In this document: in pieces, positions 1 through 5,482 of the stretch
Position numbering within the stretch: the first letter of the stretch is position 1
Layout: each line of letters begins with the position of its first letter
NCBI GenBank assembly: GCA_026388865.1
Contig: JAPLIX010000536.1
Location: 1-5,565, forward strand
From: Pseudomonadota bacterium
Lineage (GTDB): Bacteria > Desulfobacterota > WTBG01 > CAIYCZ01
Direction: 5' to 3'
Length of the DNA stretch: 5,565 nt
The notes under the pieces: model-generated
What the model saw: only the letters and a program-made list of their open reading frames with translations
What the model was told of the DNA's origin: nothing
Databases searched by the model: none
Made by a program: the position numbers and the translations under genes

Positions 1-369
1 CCGGTCCCAGTCATAGCTGAAGCCCATGCGCTTCAGCTGGCCGCGCATGGTTTCAATGTTCTTGTAGGTCCACTCGTGCGGGTGGGTGTTGCTCTGGATG
101 GCGGCGTTCTCAGCCGGCATGCCGAAGGCGTCCCAGCCCATGGGGTGCAGGACATTATAGCCCCGCATCATCATGAAGCGCGCCACCACGTCACCGATGG
201 TGTAGTTGCGCACGTGGCCCATGTGGATGCGGCCCGACGGGTAGGGAAACATCTCCAGGAGATAATACTTTTTCTTCTGCGCGTCTTCGAAGACCTTGAA
301 TATTTTATTCTGTTCCCAGAACTGCTGCCACTTTTCTTCTATCCCGTGCGCAGCATATACCTTGTCCAT
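1..369 (-). CDS. leuS: Leucyl-tRNA synthetase, N-terminal part (runs off left edge)
   Basis: Cytoplasmic class I aminoacyl-tRNA synthetase that charges tRNA-Leu with leucine using ATP. The minus strand gives 123 N-terminal residues; full-length LeuS is usually about 800-870, so only the start is here. Visible landmarks are the block MFPYPSGRIHMGHVRNYTIGD with the HIGH-type ATP-binding signature (HMGH, about residues 49-52), then HPMGWDAFGMPAENAAIQ and the end QLKRMGFSYDWDR, all typical of bacterial LeuS. The ATG at 369 is the only plausible start: reading upstream in frame there is no ATG, GTG or TTG before a stop codon at 424-426. A purine-rich stretch (GGAG/TAGGG on the minus strand) lies about 10-20 bases upstream. 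The gene is divergent from everything else here and clearly richer in G+C. FGMPAEN rather than FGLPAE suggests a deltaproteobacterium-like source, which is a weak inference. Confidence 0.97.
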   Translation of the reverse strand, partial: MDKVYAAHGIEEKWQQFWEQNKIFKVFEDAQKKKYYLLEMFPYPSGRIHMGHVRNYTIGDVVARFMMMRGYNVLHPMGWDAFGMPAENAAIQSNTHPHEWTYKNIETMRGQLKRMGFSYDWDR

Positions 370-433
370 ATCGCTACTTACCCTACTCCATACGTGGTTA
401 TCAAAGGGGGAGATTGTTAAAACTTAACCCCAG

Positions 434-451
434 TCCCGATAGCCATCGGGA
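434..451. repeat. REP-like palindrome, copy 1
   Basis: TCCCGAT-AGCC-ATCGGGA, a perfect 7-bp-arm inverted repeat with a 4-base centre, preceded by CAG. It shares its outline with two further copies downstream. There is no T-run on either side, so it resembles a REP-type extragenic palindrome more than an intrinsic terminator. Confidence 0.75.
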
Positions 452-483
452 ACACTGAGAAAATATTAACAAAACGCCGTCAG

Positions 484-501
484 TCCCGAAAGCTTTCGGG
501 A
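484..501. repeat. REP-like palindrome, copy 2
   Basis: TCCCGAAAG-CTTTCGGGA, an uninterrupted 18-base palindrome, also preceded by CAG. Its CAG lies exactly 50 bases after that of copy 1. It differs from copy 1 by compensating changes in the arms (GAT/ATC becomes GAA/TTC), which keeps the pairing. Confidence 0.75.
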
Positions 502-513
502 TCAGCTATCAGC

Positions 514-529
514 CCCGAAGGCATTCGGG
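514..529. repeat. REP-like palindrome, copy 3
   Basis: CCCGAA-GGCA-TTCGGG, a perfect 6-bp-arm inverted repeat preceded by CAGC. Its CAG begins 29 bases after that of copy 2. The shared outline is CAG, then C-rich CCCGA, a 4-base centre, and TCGGGA. Confidence 0.7.
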
Positions 530-543
530 ATTTGTTAACGCCC

Positions 544-707
544 CTCTGTGCCCTCTAAATTATTATTCTCGTTTGTACTCTTATTTCCTAAAAATAATGC
601 AGCTGCAAACAAACCATAACAACCGTAGATTTAAAGGTCATCAAAGTCCGTAGACTCGATTTGCAAAATATTGTCAGGAGAACACAGAGTATTGCTCGGT
701 GCCCTCA
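544..707. repeat. Degenerate direct repeat pair (544-556 and 695-707)
   Basis: CTCTGTGCCCTCT at 544-556 and CTCGGTGCCCTCA at 695-707 match at 11 of 13 positions. A related string on the opposite strand sense, ACACAGAG, is at 682-689. Similar CTCTGTG...CCTCTGTGG wording is, from memory, a widespread intergenic repeat in environmental bacterial genomes. The short length makes chance possible. Confidence 0.35.
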
Positions 708-828
708 GTGGTTTCACAGTATCTCCTGTAGTCACGTAAGGCTAAAATTTTTACCACAGGCCTCTTTCTTTAGCAAGCTAAAAGGCTCCCTCAGCAGCCC
801 AAACTAATTCATATATCTTGCTTTTTCT

Positions 829-857
829 TTGACACACCGCCGCTTTAATCATATACT
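829..857 (+). promoter_or_regulatory. Sigma-70 promoter (-35 TTGACA, -10 TATACT)
   Basis: A perfect -35 box TTGACA at 829-834, a 17-base spacer, and a -10 box TATACT at 852-857 with five of six consensus bases. Transcription would start near 864, leaving a leader of about 50 bases before the GTG at 914. It is the best promoter match seen in the window and drives a broken gene. Read-through could carry transcription into the ORF6N gene, which has no clear promoter of its own. Confidence 0.75.
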
Positions 858-913
858 CTGCCCATTATTTTTTTCTTTCAGCCAGTAAACGTACTTTACG
901 GGGGACAAACGTT

Positions 914-1165
914 GTGGCACGAATGATTCCTGCGACTTTTTCATTTCAGCCCGAGAGCAAGGCGGAAGAGCGCTTATTCTATGCGCTGCGCGACTCTCTT
1001 GACGACACTCACATCATTTTTCACTCCTTTGATCTTTTTAAACGCAATCTTGATATCCGGTGGATATGCGAGGCTCCCCGGCATTTTCCCCGAGCCACGA
1101 GGCACGCTTCCGCAGTCATTGCGAGGCGCGAAAGCGCCGCGGCAATCTCAACCAATAATTGCTGA
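914..1165 (+). pseudogene. Truncated NERD-domain (nuclease-related) protein, N-terminal remnant
   Basis: The frame encodes 83 residues from a GTG start preceded by a GGGGGA ribosome-binding stretch around 899-904. Residues 1-50 (MARMIP, then ESKAEERLFYALRDSL, then IIFHSFDLFKRNL) look like the beginning of NERD-domain proteins, which are predicted nuclease-related modules often fused to helicases. In that family the next block should carry the GEIDFLI-type strand and the EVKGG catalytic strand; neither is present. From about residue 51 the frame runs into arginine/alanine-rich sequence encoded by a GC-rich hairpin repeat and stops. The protein would lack the active site, so this is called a gene fragment. 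The family assignment is by eye from about 50 residues. The good promoter and ribosome-binding site suggest the break is fairly recent. Confidence 0.55.
1118..1146. repeat. REP/MITE-like GC-rich hairpin at the break point
   Basis: ATTGC at 1118-1122 pairs with GCAAT at 1142-1146. Inside it, GGCGC (1125-1129) pairs with GCGCC (1134-1138) across a GAAA tetraloop, with a small GA/GCG internal loop between the stems. The layout of ATTGCGAG...GCGAA...GCGGCAAT resembles intergenic palindromic elements common in many bacterial genomes (recalled, not searched). It lies inside the tail of the broken NERD-like frame. There is no T-tract, so it is not an obvious terminator. Confidence 0.65.
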
Positions 1166-1211
1166 AAGCTTTATAAAAGGACACAAGTAAATACAGCAAA
1201 AAGAAGGTATT

Positions 1212-1751
1212 ATGCCCAGTGAACTGATAGCCAGTAAAATCTATATCATTCGCAGGTTAAAAGTTATGCTGGACCGTGATCTGGCACAACTTTATGGAGT
1301 GGAAACTAAGCAGTTAAAAAGAGCAGTAAAGCGAAACCTTGACCGTTTCCCCGCTGATTTTATGTTTGAGCTTAACACGGATGAATATGATGCTTTAAGG
1401 TGCCAAACTGGCACCTTAAAGAGAGGTGCCCACTCAAAGTATCCGCCATTTGCTTTTACTGAACAGGGCGTTGCCATGCTTTCCAGCGTGCTTAATAGTA
1501 AGCGTGCCATACAGGTCAACATCCAAATCATGCGGGTGTTTACCCGGTTTAGGCAAATCCTGCTCAGCAATAAAGATCTCCGACGGGAACTTGAAGAATT
1601 ACAGCGGGTTACTGATGATTGGTTTCGTGTAGTTTTCGAGACACTGGACCAGTTGTTAAGTCATGAGGAAAGGCCCCGACGAAAGATAGGGTTTAAGGTG
1701 GAGGAGAAAGCGGCAAGATACCGGGTAACCAGAAAGAGAAGCGTGAACTGA
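1212..1751 (+). CDS. ORF6N-domain DNA-binding protein
   Basis: A 179-residue protein of the ORF6N family, named for a domain shared with phage antirepressor and KilA-N-type proteins and thought to bind DNA. The precise role of chromosomal members is unknown; they are often seen in or beside type I restriction-modification loci. Family landmarks are VMLDRDLAQLYGV at about 18-30, the RNLDRFPADFMFEL block at 41-54, and AFTEQGVAMLSSVLNSKRAI at about 81-100. These are followed by a helical, probably coiled-coil stretch (SNKDLRRELEELQR) and the conserved tail RRKIGFKVEEKAA. The length is normal for the family, so it looks intact. The ATG has a good AAGAAGG ribosome-binding site ending 5 bases upstream. 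It sits 218 bases before hsdM, in the same direction. A regulatory role on the locus is possible but only inferred. Confidence 0.93.
   Translation: MPSELIASKIYIIRRLKVMLDRDLAQLYGVETKQLKRAVKRNLDRFPADFMFELNTDEYDALRCQTGTLKRGAHSKYPPFAFTEQGVAMLSSVLNSKRAIQVNIQIMRVFTRFRQILLSNKDLRRELEELQRVTDDWFRVVFETLDQLLSHEERPRRKIGFKVEEKAARYRVTRKRSVN
1394..1430 (+). promoter_or_regulatory. Intragenic alternative hairpins in the ORF6N gene
   Basis: Segment 1 (TTTAAGGTGCC, 1394-1404) is the exact reverse complement of segment 2 (GGCACCTTAAA, 1410-1420), an 11-bp stem with the loop AAACT. Segment 3 (AGGTGCC, 1424-1430) is also the exact complement of 1410-1416, giving a competing 7-bp stem with a 7-base loop. Mutually exclusive 1:2 and 2:3 pairing is the geometry of attenuators, but it lies inside codons for the family-conserved LRCQ-GTLKRG stretch. 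A function is unproven. Confidence 0.4.
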
Positions 1752-1859
1752 GTAAAAGGTTAAGAGCTGTCAGTTATTTCAACCGGGGCACGGGTCACGT
1801 GGTCTCGAGACACGATTCAAATTAACAGGCGCTGTCACCTTTAATGTTCGATGCGGCAA

Positions 1860-1882
1860 TTGTGCAAGAGGTTCTTGCACAA
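1860..1882. promoter_or_regulatory. Palindrome upstream of hsdM, candidate operator
   Basis: TTGTGCAAGA at 1860-1869 and TCTTGCACAA at 1873-1882 form a perfect 10-bp-arm inverted repeat around a 3-base centre. It occupies the -35 zone of the extended -10 element at 1892-1900, where a bound dimeric regulator would block or recruit RNA polymerase. There is no T-tract, which argues against a terminator for the ORF6N gene. A REP-type element is the alternative. Confidence 0.5.
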
Positions 1883-1891
1883 ATTCTGTGG

Positions 1892-1900
1892 TGTCATAAT
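1892..1900 (+). promoter_or_regulatory. Extended -10 promoter for the hsdM operon
   Basis: TGTCATAAT contains the TGn extension followed by CATAAT, five of six matches to TATAAT. No good -35 box lies 16-18 bases upstream, which is acceptable for extended -10 promoters. Transcription would start near 1907, leaving a leader of about 60 bases. This is the only plausible promoter seen for the four-gene operon. Confidence 0.45.
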
Positions 1901-1969
1901 TTGCTAATGTAAAAATAACGGGCGCGGTTGTCCCTATTTTTTCAAAAATCTCTATGAGGAAAATGATTG

Positions 1970-3565
1970 ATGAGTCGGAATGTCAAAGAGAAAAAGAACC
2001 AGAATGACGAGCCGTTAGAAAAGAAGCTGTGGAGGTCTGCCGACAAGCTGCGGAAGAATATGGATGCGGCTGAATACAAACACATTGTACTTGGCCTAAT
2101 CTTCTTAAAATACATTTCTGATGCCTTTGAAGAGCTGTACGAACAATTGAAAGAAGGCAAAGGTGATTATGAGGGCGCAGACCCGGAGGACAAGAACGAG
2201 TACACCGCTGAAAAAGTCTTTTATGTGCCGCCGTCAGCTCGCTGGCGCTGGCTTCAGGGAAGGGGAAAACTGCCCACCATCGGCAAAGATGTAGATGACG
2301 CCATGGATGCTATTGAGAAAGATAATCCGTCACTGAAGGGAGTATTGCCAAAGGTTTTTGCGCAGGAGAAGCTGGACAAACAAAGCCTTGGCGGGTTGAT
2401 TGATCTTATCGGCAGTGCCGCAATCGGCACAAAAGCAGCCCAGAGCAAAGATGTGCTGGGTAAAGTGTATGAATACTTCCTGGGTGAGTTTGCTTTGGCG
2501 GAAGGAAAGAAAGGCGGCCAGTTCTACACACCGGGCAGCGTTGTAAAACTGCTTGTTGAAATGCTTGAGCCCTATGAAGGCCGCGTGTTTGACCCCTGCC
2601 ACGGCAGTGGCGGCATGTTTGTGCAGAATGAAAAATTTATTGAAGCGCACCAGGACCACTACAAGAAAAAAAACGGCAAAGGCTTGGCACTCAACCCGAA
2701 AGACCGTATTTCTATTTACGGGCAGGAATCAAATCAGACCACCTGGCGTCTGTGCAAAATGAATCTTGCCATTCGAGGCATCGACAGCAGCAATGTAAAA
2801 TGGAACAACGAAGGGTCCTTTCTCAATGACGCACACAAAGACCTGAAAGCAGATTACATCATCGCCAACCCGCCCTTTAATGACAGTGACTGGAGCGGTG
2901 AGTTGCTCCGCGATGATGCCCGCTGGAGCGTGCTGGGCCAGAAGCTGCCGCCGCCTGCAGCCAATGCAAACTATGCCTGGATACAACATTTCATCTATCA
3001 CCTGGCTCCTTCCGGGCAGGCAGGCTTTGTTTTGGCAAAAGGTTCACTAACCACCAAAACCAACAATGAGGGCGATATACGAAAAGCAATGGTGGACAAT
3101 GATTTGATTGATTGTATTGTGAATCTTCCCACCAAGTTATTCCTCAACACGCAAATACCCGCCTGTTTGTGGTTTCTCAGCCGCAACAAGCAGCAGCGCA
3201 AAGGCAAAATATTGTTTATTGATGCCCGCAACCTCGGATTTTTAATAAACCGAAAAAACAGGGAATTGTCTGATGAAGACATTGCCTTGATTGCAGGCAC
3301 GTATCACAGCTGGCGCACAGGCGAAGACCAGTACAAGGATGTTCAGGGATTCTGCAAGTCGGCAACACTGGATGAAGTGAAAACCTTGAACTATGTATTG
3401 ACTCCCGGCAGATACATTGGTCTTCCCGATGATGAAGATGATTTCAATTTCCCCGAACGATTCAACGCCCTGAAAAAGGAGCTTGAGCAGCAAATAGCCG
3501 AAGAAGGGATGCTGAATAAGGCAATACAGGAAAATCTTGCAAAAATTAAGGTGGTAGTCAAATGA
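1970..3565 (+). CDS. hsdM: Type I restriction-modification system methyltransferase subunit HsdM
   Basis: Cytoplasmic N6-adenine DNA methyltransferase subunit. With HsdS it forms the modification enzyme and, with HsdR added, the restriction complex. The 531 residues carry an N-terminal helical HsdM domain (LEKKLWRSADKLRKNMDAAEYK, then GLIFLKYISDAFEEL), FYTPG at 185-189, the S-adenosylmethionine motif I DPCHGSGG at 208-215, the catalytic motif IV NPPF at 300-303, and the C-terminal LTPGRYIG at 477-484. All the motifs expected for activity are present, at family-typical length. Start: a TTG at 1967 and the ATG at 1970 are in frame. The ATG is preferred, with GAGGA at 1956-1960 nine bases upstream. 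The stop overlaps the next start as ATGA, implying translational coupling. No hsdS or hsdR is visible in the window. Confidence 0.97.
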   Translation: MSRNVKEKKNQNDEPLEKKLWRSADKLRKNMDAAEYKHIVLGLIFLKYISDAFEELYEQLKEGKGDYEGADPEDKNEYTAEKVFYVPPSARWRWLQGRGKLPTIGKDVDDAMDAIEKDNPSLKGVLPKVFAQEKLDKQSLGGLIDLIGSAAIGTKAAQSKDVLGKVYEYFLGEFALAEGKKGGQFYTPGSVVKLLVEMLEPYEGRVFDPCHGSGGMFVQNEKFIEAHQDHYKKKNGKGLALNPKDRISIYGQESNQTTWRLCKMNLAIRGIDSSNVKWNNEGSFLNDAHKDLKADYIIANPPFNDSDWSGELLRDDARWSVLGQKLPPPAANANYAWIQHFIYHLAPSGQAGFVLAKGSLTTKTNNEGDIRKAMVDNDLIDCIVNLPTKLFLNTQIPACLWFLSRNKQQRKGKILFIDARNLGFLINRKNRELSDEDIALIAGTYHSWRTGEDQYKDVQGFCKSATLDEVKTLNYVLTPGRYIGLPDDEDDFNFPERFNALKKELEQQIAEEGMLNKAIQENLAKIKVVVK

Positions 3566-3987
3566 GCGCCATAAACCCCCGTGGGTATTCAGAATTACTG
3601 GCCGACATAAAAAAGAGAATCCGCTCCGCGCAATACGAGGCACTGAAAGCGGTCAATGTACACCTGATTCAATTGTATTGGGACATTGGGAAATCCATTG
3701 TGGAAAAGCAGCAGCAAACAGGCTGGGGTAAGTCCGTGGTGGAAAATCTCGCAAAAGACCTTCAGGATGAATTTCCCGGGATCAGGGGGTTTTCTGCTCA
3801 AAACCTTTGGCTGATACGGCAATTTTATGAAGAATACCAGGGCAAGGGAATTCTCCAACCATTGATTAGAGAAATAGGGTGGGCGCATCATACCGTCATT
3901 ATGAGCAAATGCAAAGACGTCCAGGAGCGTCAGTTTTATGCTCTGGAAACAAAAAAATTGAGGTGGGGAAATGAGAGCGCTGCTTGA
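3562..3987 (+). CDS. DUF1016 N-terminal domain protein (YhcG family), lacking the PDDEXK nuclease half
   Basis: A 141-residue protein matching the DUF1016 N-terminal domain of YhcG-type proteins. Full-length members add a C-terminal PDDEXK-like nuclease domain and are, from memory, about 330-380 residues. Visible signatures are VHLIQLYWDIGKSIVEKQQ at about 33-51, GWGKSVVENLAKDL at 54-67, FSAQNLWLIRQFYEEY at 77-92, and IGWAHHTVIMSKCKD at 105-119. The family match fades after about residue 128, and the last eight codons are read from the ribosome-binding site and first codons of the next gene. The nuclease half is therefore lost, most simply by a recombination event near 3946-3960. The ATG overlaps the hsdM stop by four bases. 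YhcG-like genes are frequent passengers in type I loci. Whether the remaining domain acts alone is unknown; it could equally be annotated as a gene fragment. Confidence 0.85.
   Translation: MSAINPRGYSELLADIKKRIRSAQYEALKAVNVHLIQLYWDIGKSIVEKQQQTGWGKSVVENLAKDLQDEFPGIRGFSAQNLWLIRQFYEEYQGKGILQPLIREIGWAHHTVIMSKCKDVQERQFYALETKKLRWGNESAA
3961..3968 (+). promoter_or_regulatory. Ribosome-binding site fixing the PIN-gene start
   Basis: AGGTGGGG just upstream of the ATG at 3971. It supports that start even though it lies inside the coding frame of the upstream DUF1016 fragment. It also marks the limit of the sequence native to the PIN gene. Confidence 0.65.
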
Positions 3988-5482
3988 TACAAATATCATT
4001 ATACACCGTGAAGCAAACCGAGTTATCAGCCCAGATATCGGAACTTTATTTAAGTGGCTTGATAAAGGAAAATATACAAAATGCATTCACCCACTCACGA
4101 TCGAAGAAATTAATAAGAATGCCAACAAGGATACGGTCAATACTTTCAGTGTAAAACTGGCCAGCTATGAACAGCTTAAAACGATTGCTCCGTTAGATGC
4201 CAGTGTAAAAACCGTCTCCGACTCTCAAGACACCACAGCAAATGATAAAAACGATACCCTTCTTCTTAACGAGGTCTTCTGTGACAGAGTCGATTTGCTT
4301 ATCAGTGAAGACAAAGCTATCCACAATAAAGCCGCGTTGTTGGGTATTGGCGATAGGGTATTTACAATCGATTCGTTTCTGGAAAAGGTTGTATCTGAGA
4401 ATCCGGAACTGGTTGATTACAAGGTTTTAAGCGTAACCAAAAAACATTTTGGTGAGGTTAACCTGAAAGATCCATTTTTTGACGGCTTCCGTGAGGATTA
4501 TGATGGCTTCGATAAATGGTTCAACAAGAAATCCGATGAAATCGCATATGTTACCTATATCAAAGACAGGATTCTTTCATTCCTGTACGTGAAAATCGAA
4601 GGACCGGAAGAAAACTATTCCGAGATTACCCCTGTTTTTAATCCGAAAAAACGTTTAAAGATTGGGACCTTTAAAGTTGTCAGTAACGGTGTACGCCTGG
4701 GCGAAAGGTTCTTAAAAATAATTTTTGATAACGCTCTTATCAATAAAGTCGATGAAATATATGTAACGATTTTTGATAAACGGGATGACGAAAAACGCCT
4801 CATTGCTTTATTTGAAGACTGGGGTTTTAAGCTCCACGGAAAAAAGAATTCTTCAAGCGGTGAAGAATTGGTGTATGTCCATAATTTTGAACCGGCTTAT
4901 GATGCGAAAAACCCAAAATTTACATACCCATATTTGTCGCGGCGGGTAAATACTTTCCTGGTGCCCATATATCCAGATTATCATACGGAGCTATTGCCGG
5001 ACTCAATATTAAAAACTGAATCACCTGCGGATTTTGTTGAAAATGAACCGCATAGAAACGGCATCAGCAAAATTTATATCTCAAGATCGTTTGAAAAAAA
5101 TCTGGCTACCGGCGATGTAATAATTTTTTATCGGACAGGTGGATACCATAAAAGCGTAATAACGACAATCGGTGTGGTTGAAAAAGTTATTAGCGACATA
5201 AAAGATGAACAGGATTTTATCAGTAAATGTAGAAAGCGCAGCATCTTTACCGATGATGAGTTGAGAAAGCATTGGAATTTTAAGAAATCGTTGCGCCCCT
5301 TTATTGTCAATTTTCTTTATGTCTATTCGTTTCCAAAGAGAATTAATTTGCAACGGTTGATAGAACTCAAGATTATTAAAGATATCGATTCCGCACCGCG
5401 TGGCTTTCAAAAAATTACATCCGACCAATTTAATAAGATTATTAAGGAGACCATGACTGATGAGAGTATTATTGTCGATTAA
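3971..5482 (+). CDS. PIN - GNAT-like - PUA/EVE-like three-domain protein
   Basis: I do not recognise a named family for the whole 503-residue protein; three parts can be read. Residues 1-125 look like a PIN-domain RNase: MRALLDTNIIIHRE with D6, E45/E46 in TIEEINK, D95 in NDTLLL, and SED (D114) after a hydrophobic strand, so the acidic metal-binding set appears complete. Residues about 149-305 look like a GNAT acetyltransferase fold: RLKIGTFKV strand, NGVRLGERFLK in the acetyl-CoA loop/helix position, the DEIYVTIF strand, and LFEDWGFKLHG followed by ELVYVHNF. Residues about 310-500 resemble PUA/EVE/ASCH-type folds (KIYISRSF, GDVIIFYRTGG, VITTIGVVEKV). No signal peptide or membrane segment is seen. 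The start overlaps the DUF1016 fragment by 17 bases and the end overlaps the ASCH gene by 23. An RNA-acting toxin or defence effector is inferred only. Confidence 0.8.
   Translation: MRALLDTNIIIHREANRVISPDIGTLFKWLDKGKYTKCIHPLTIEEINKNANKDTVNTFSVKLASYEQLKTIAPLDASVKTVSDSQDTTANDKNDTLLLNEVFCDRVDLLISEDKAIHNKAALLGIGDRVFTIDSFLEKVVSENPELVDYKVLSVTKKHFGEVNLKDPFFDGFREDYDGFDKWFNKKSDEIAYVTYIKDRILSFLYVKIEGPEENYSEITPVFNPKKRLKIGTFKVVSNGVRLGERFLKIIFDNALINKVDEIYVTIFDKRDDEKRLIALFEDWGFKLHGKKNSSSGEELVYVHNFEPAYDAKNPKFTYPYLSRRVNTFLVPIYPDYHTELLPDSILKTESPADFVENEPHRNGISKIYISRSFEKNLATGDVIIFYRTGGYHKSVITTIGVVEKVISDIKDEQDFISKCRKRSIFTDDELRKHWNFKKSLRPFIVNFLYVYSFPKRINLQRLIELKIIKDIDSAPRGFQKITSDQFNKIIKETMTDESIIVD
5444..5450 (+). 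promoter_or_regulatory. Ribosome-binding site of the ASCH gene
   Basis: AAGGAGA, close to the consensus, ends 9 bases before the ATG at 5460. It lies within the last codons of the PIN-GNAT-PUA gene and settles the start of the downstream partial gene. Confidence 0.75.

Larger units (their letters stand above)
370..913. other. Divergent intergenic region with repeats and no gene
   Basis: Non-coding stretch of 544 bases between leuS (leftward) and the NERD-like remnant (rightward). I see no convincing coding frame or tRNA-like fold. The leuS-proximal part holds three short CCCGA/TCGGG palindromes. The middle, 540-720, holds degenerate direct-repeat material of the CTCTGTGCCCTCT type. The right part is AT-rich and ends in a promoter. 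A weak stem, TTTAGC-AA-GCTAAA, lies near 772-785 without a T-tract, so it is not called a terminator. The region looks like a repeat-collecting boundary between the core chromosome and the island. Confidence 0.7.
1752..1969. other. Intergenic control region between ORF6N gene and hsdM
   Basis: No coding frame of note. The left part (1780-1850) contains a small TCTCGAGA palindrome within GTGGTCTCGAGACAC. The right part contains the 1860-1882 palindrome, the extended -10 element and the hsdM ribosome-binding site. No terminator with a T-tract follows the ORF6N stop. Confidence 0.6.

Noticed and set aside
76..420. A 114-codon plus-strand frame opposite leuS
   Set aside because: It is the antisense of the LeuS N-terminus; the minus-strand protein matches LeuS from its start codon through the HIGH motif.
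434..530. Three regularly shaped repeats as a CRISPR array
   Set aside because: Repeats are only about 18 bases, palindromic and divergent, with unequal spacing (50 and 29 bases) and no unique spacers of constant length.
981..1190. A 69-codon frame overlapping the NERD-like remnant
   Set aside because: It resembles no family I know, has no good ribosome-binding site, and overlaps the frame with the NERD-like start.
1780..1820. tRNA-like fragment or attachment site around GGTCTCGAGACACGATTC
   Set aside because: The string vaguely recalls a tRNA 3' half, but no acceptor or anticodon stem can be paired.
1860..1882. Intrinsic terminator for the ORF6N gene
   Set aside because: There is no T-tract after the stem, which also lies more than 100 bases past the stop and next to a promoter-like element.
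3595..4086. A 163-codon minus-strand frame across the DUF1016 fragment and PIN start
   Set aside because: It is antisense to two plus-strand frames with clear family signatures, and its own protein shows no recognisable motif.
5081..5428. Minus-strand frame of 115 codons near the right edge
   Set aside because: It is a shadow of the C-terminal domain of the PIN-GNAT-PUA gene, with no supporting start signal or motif.
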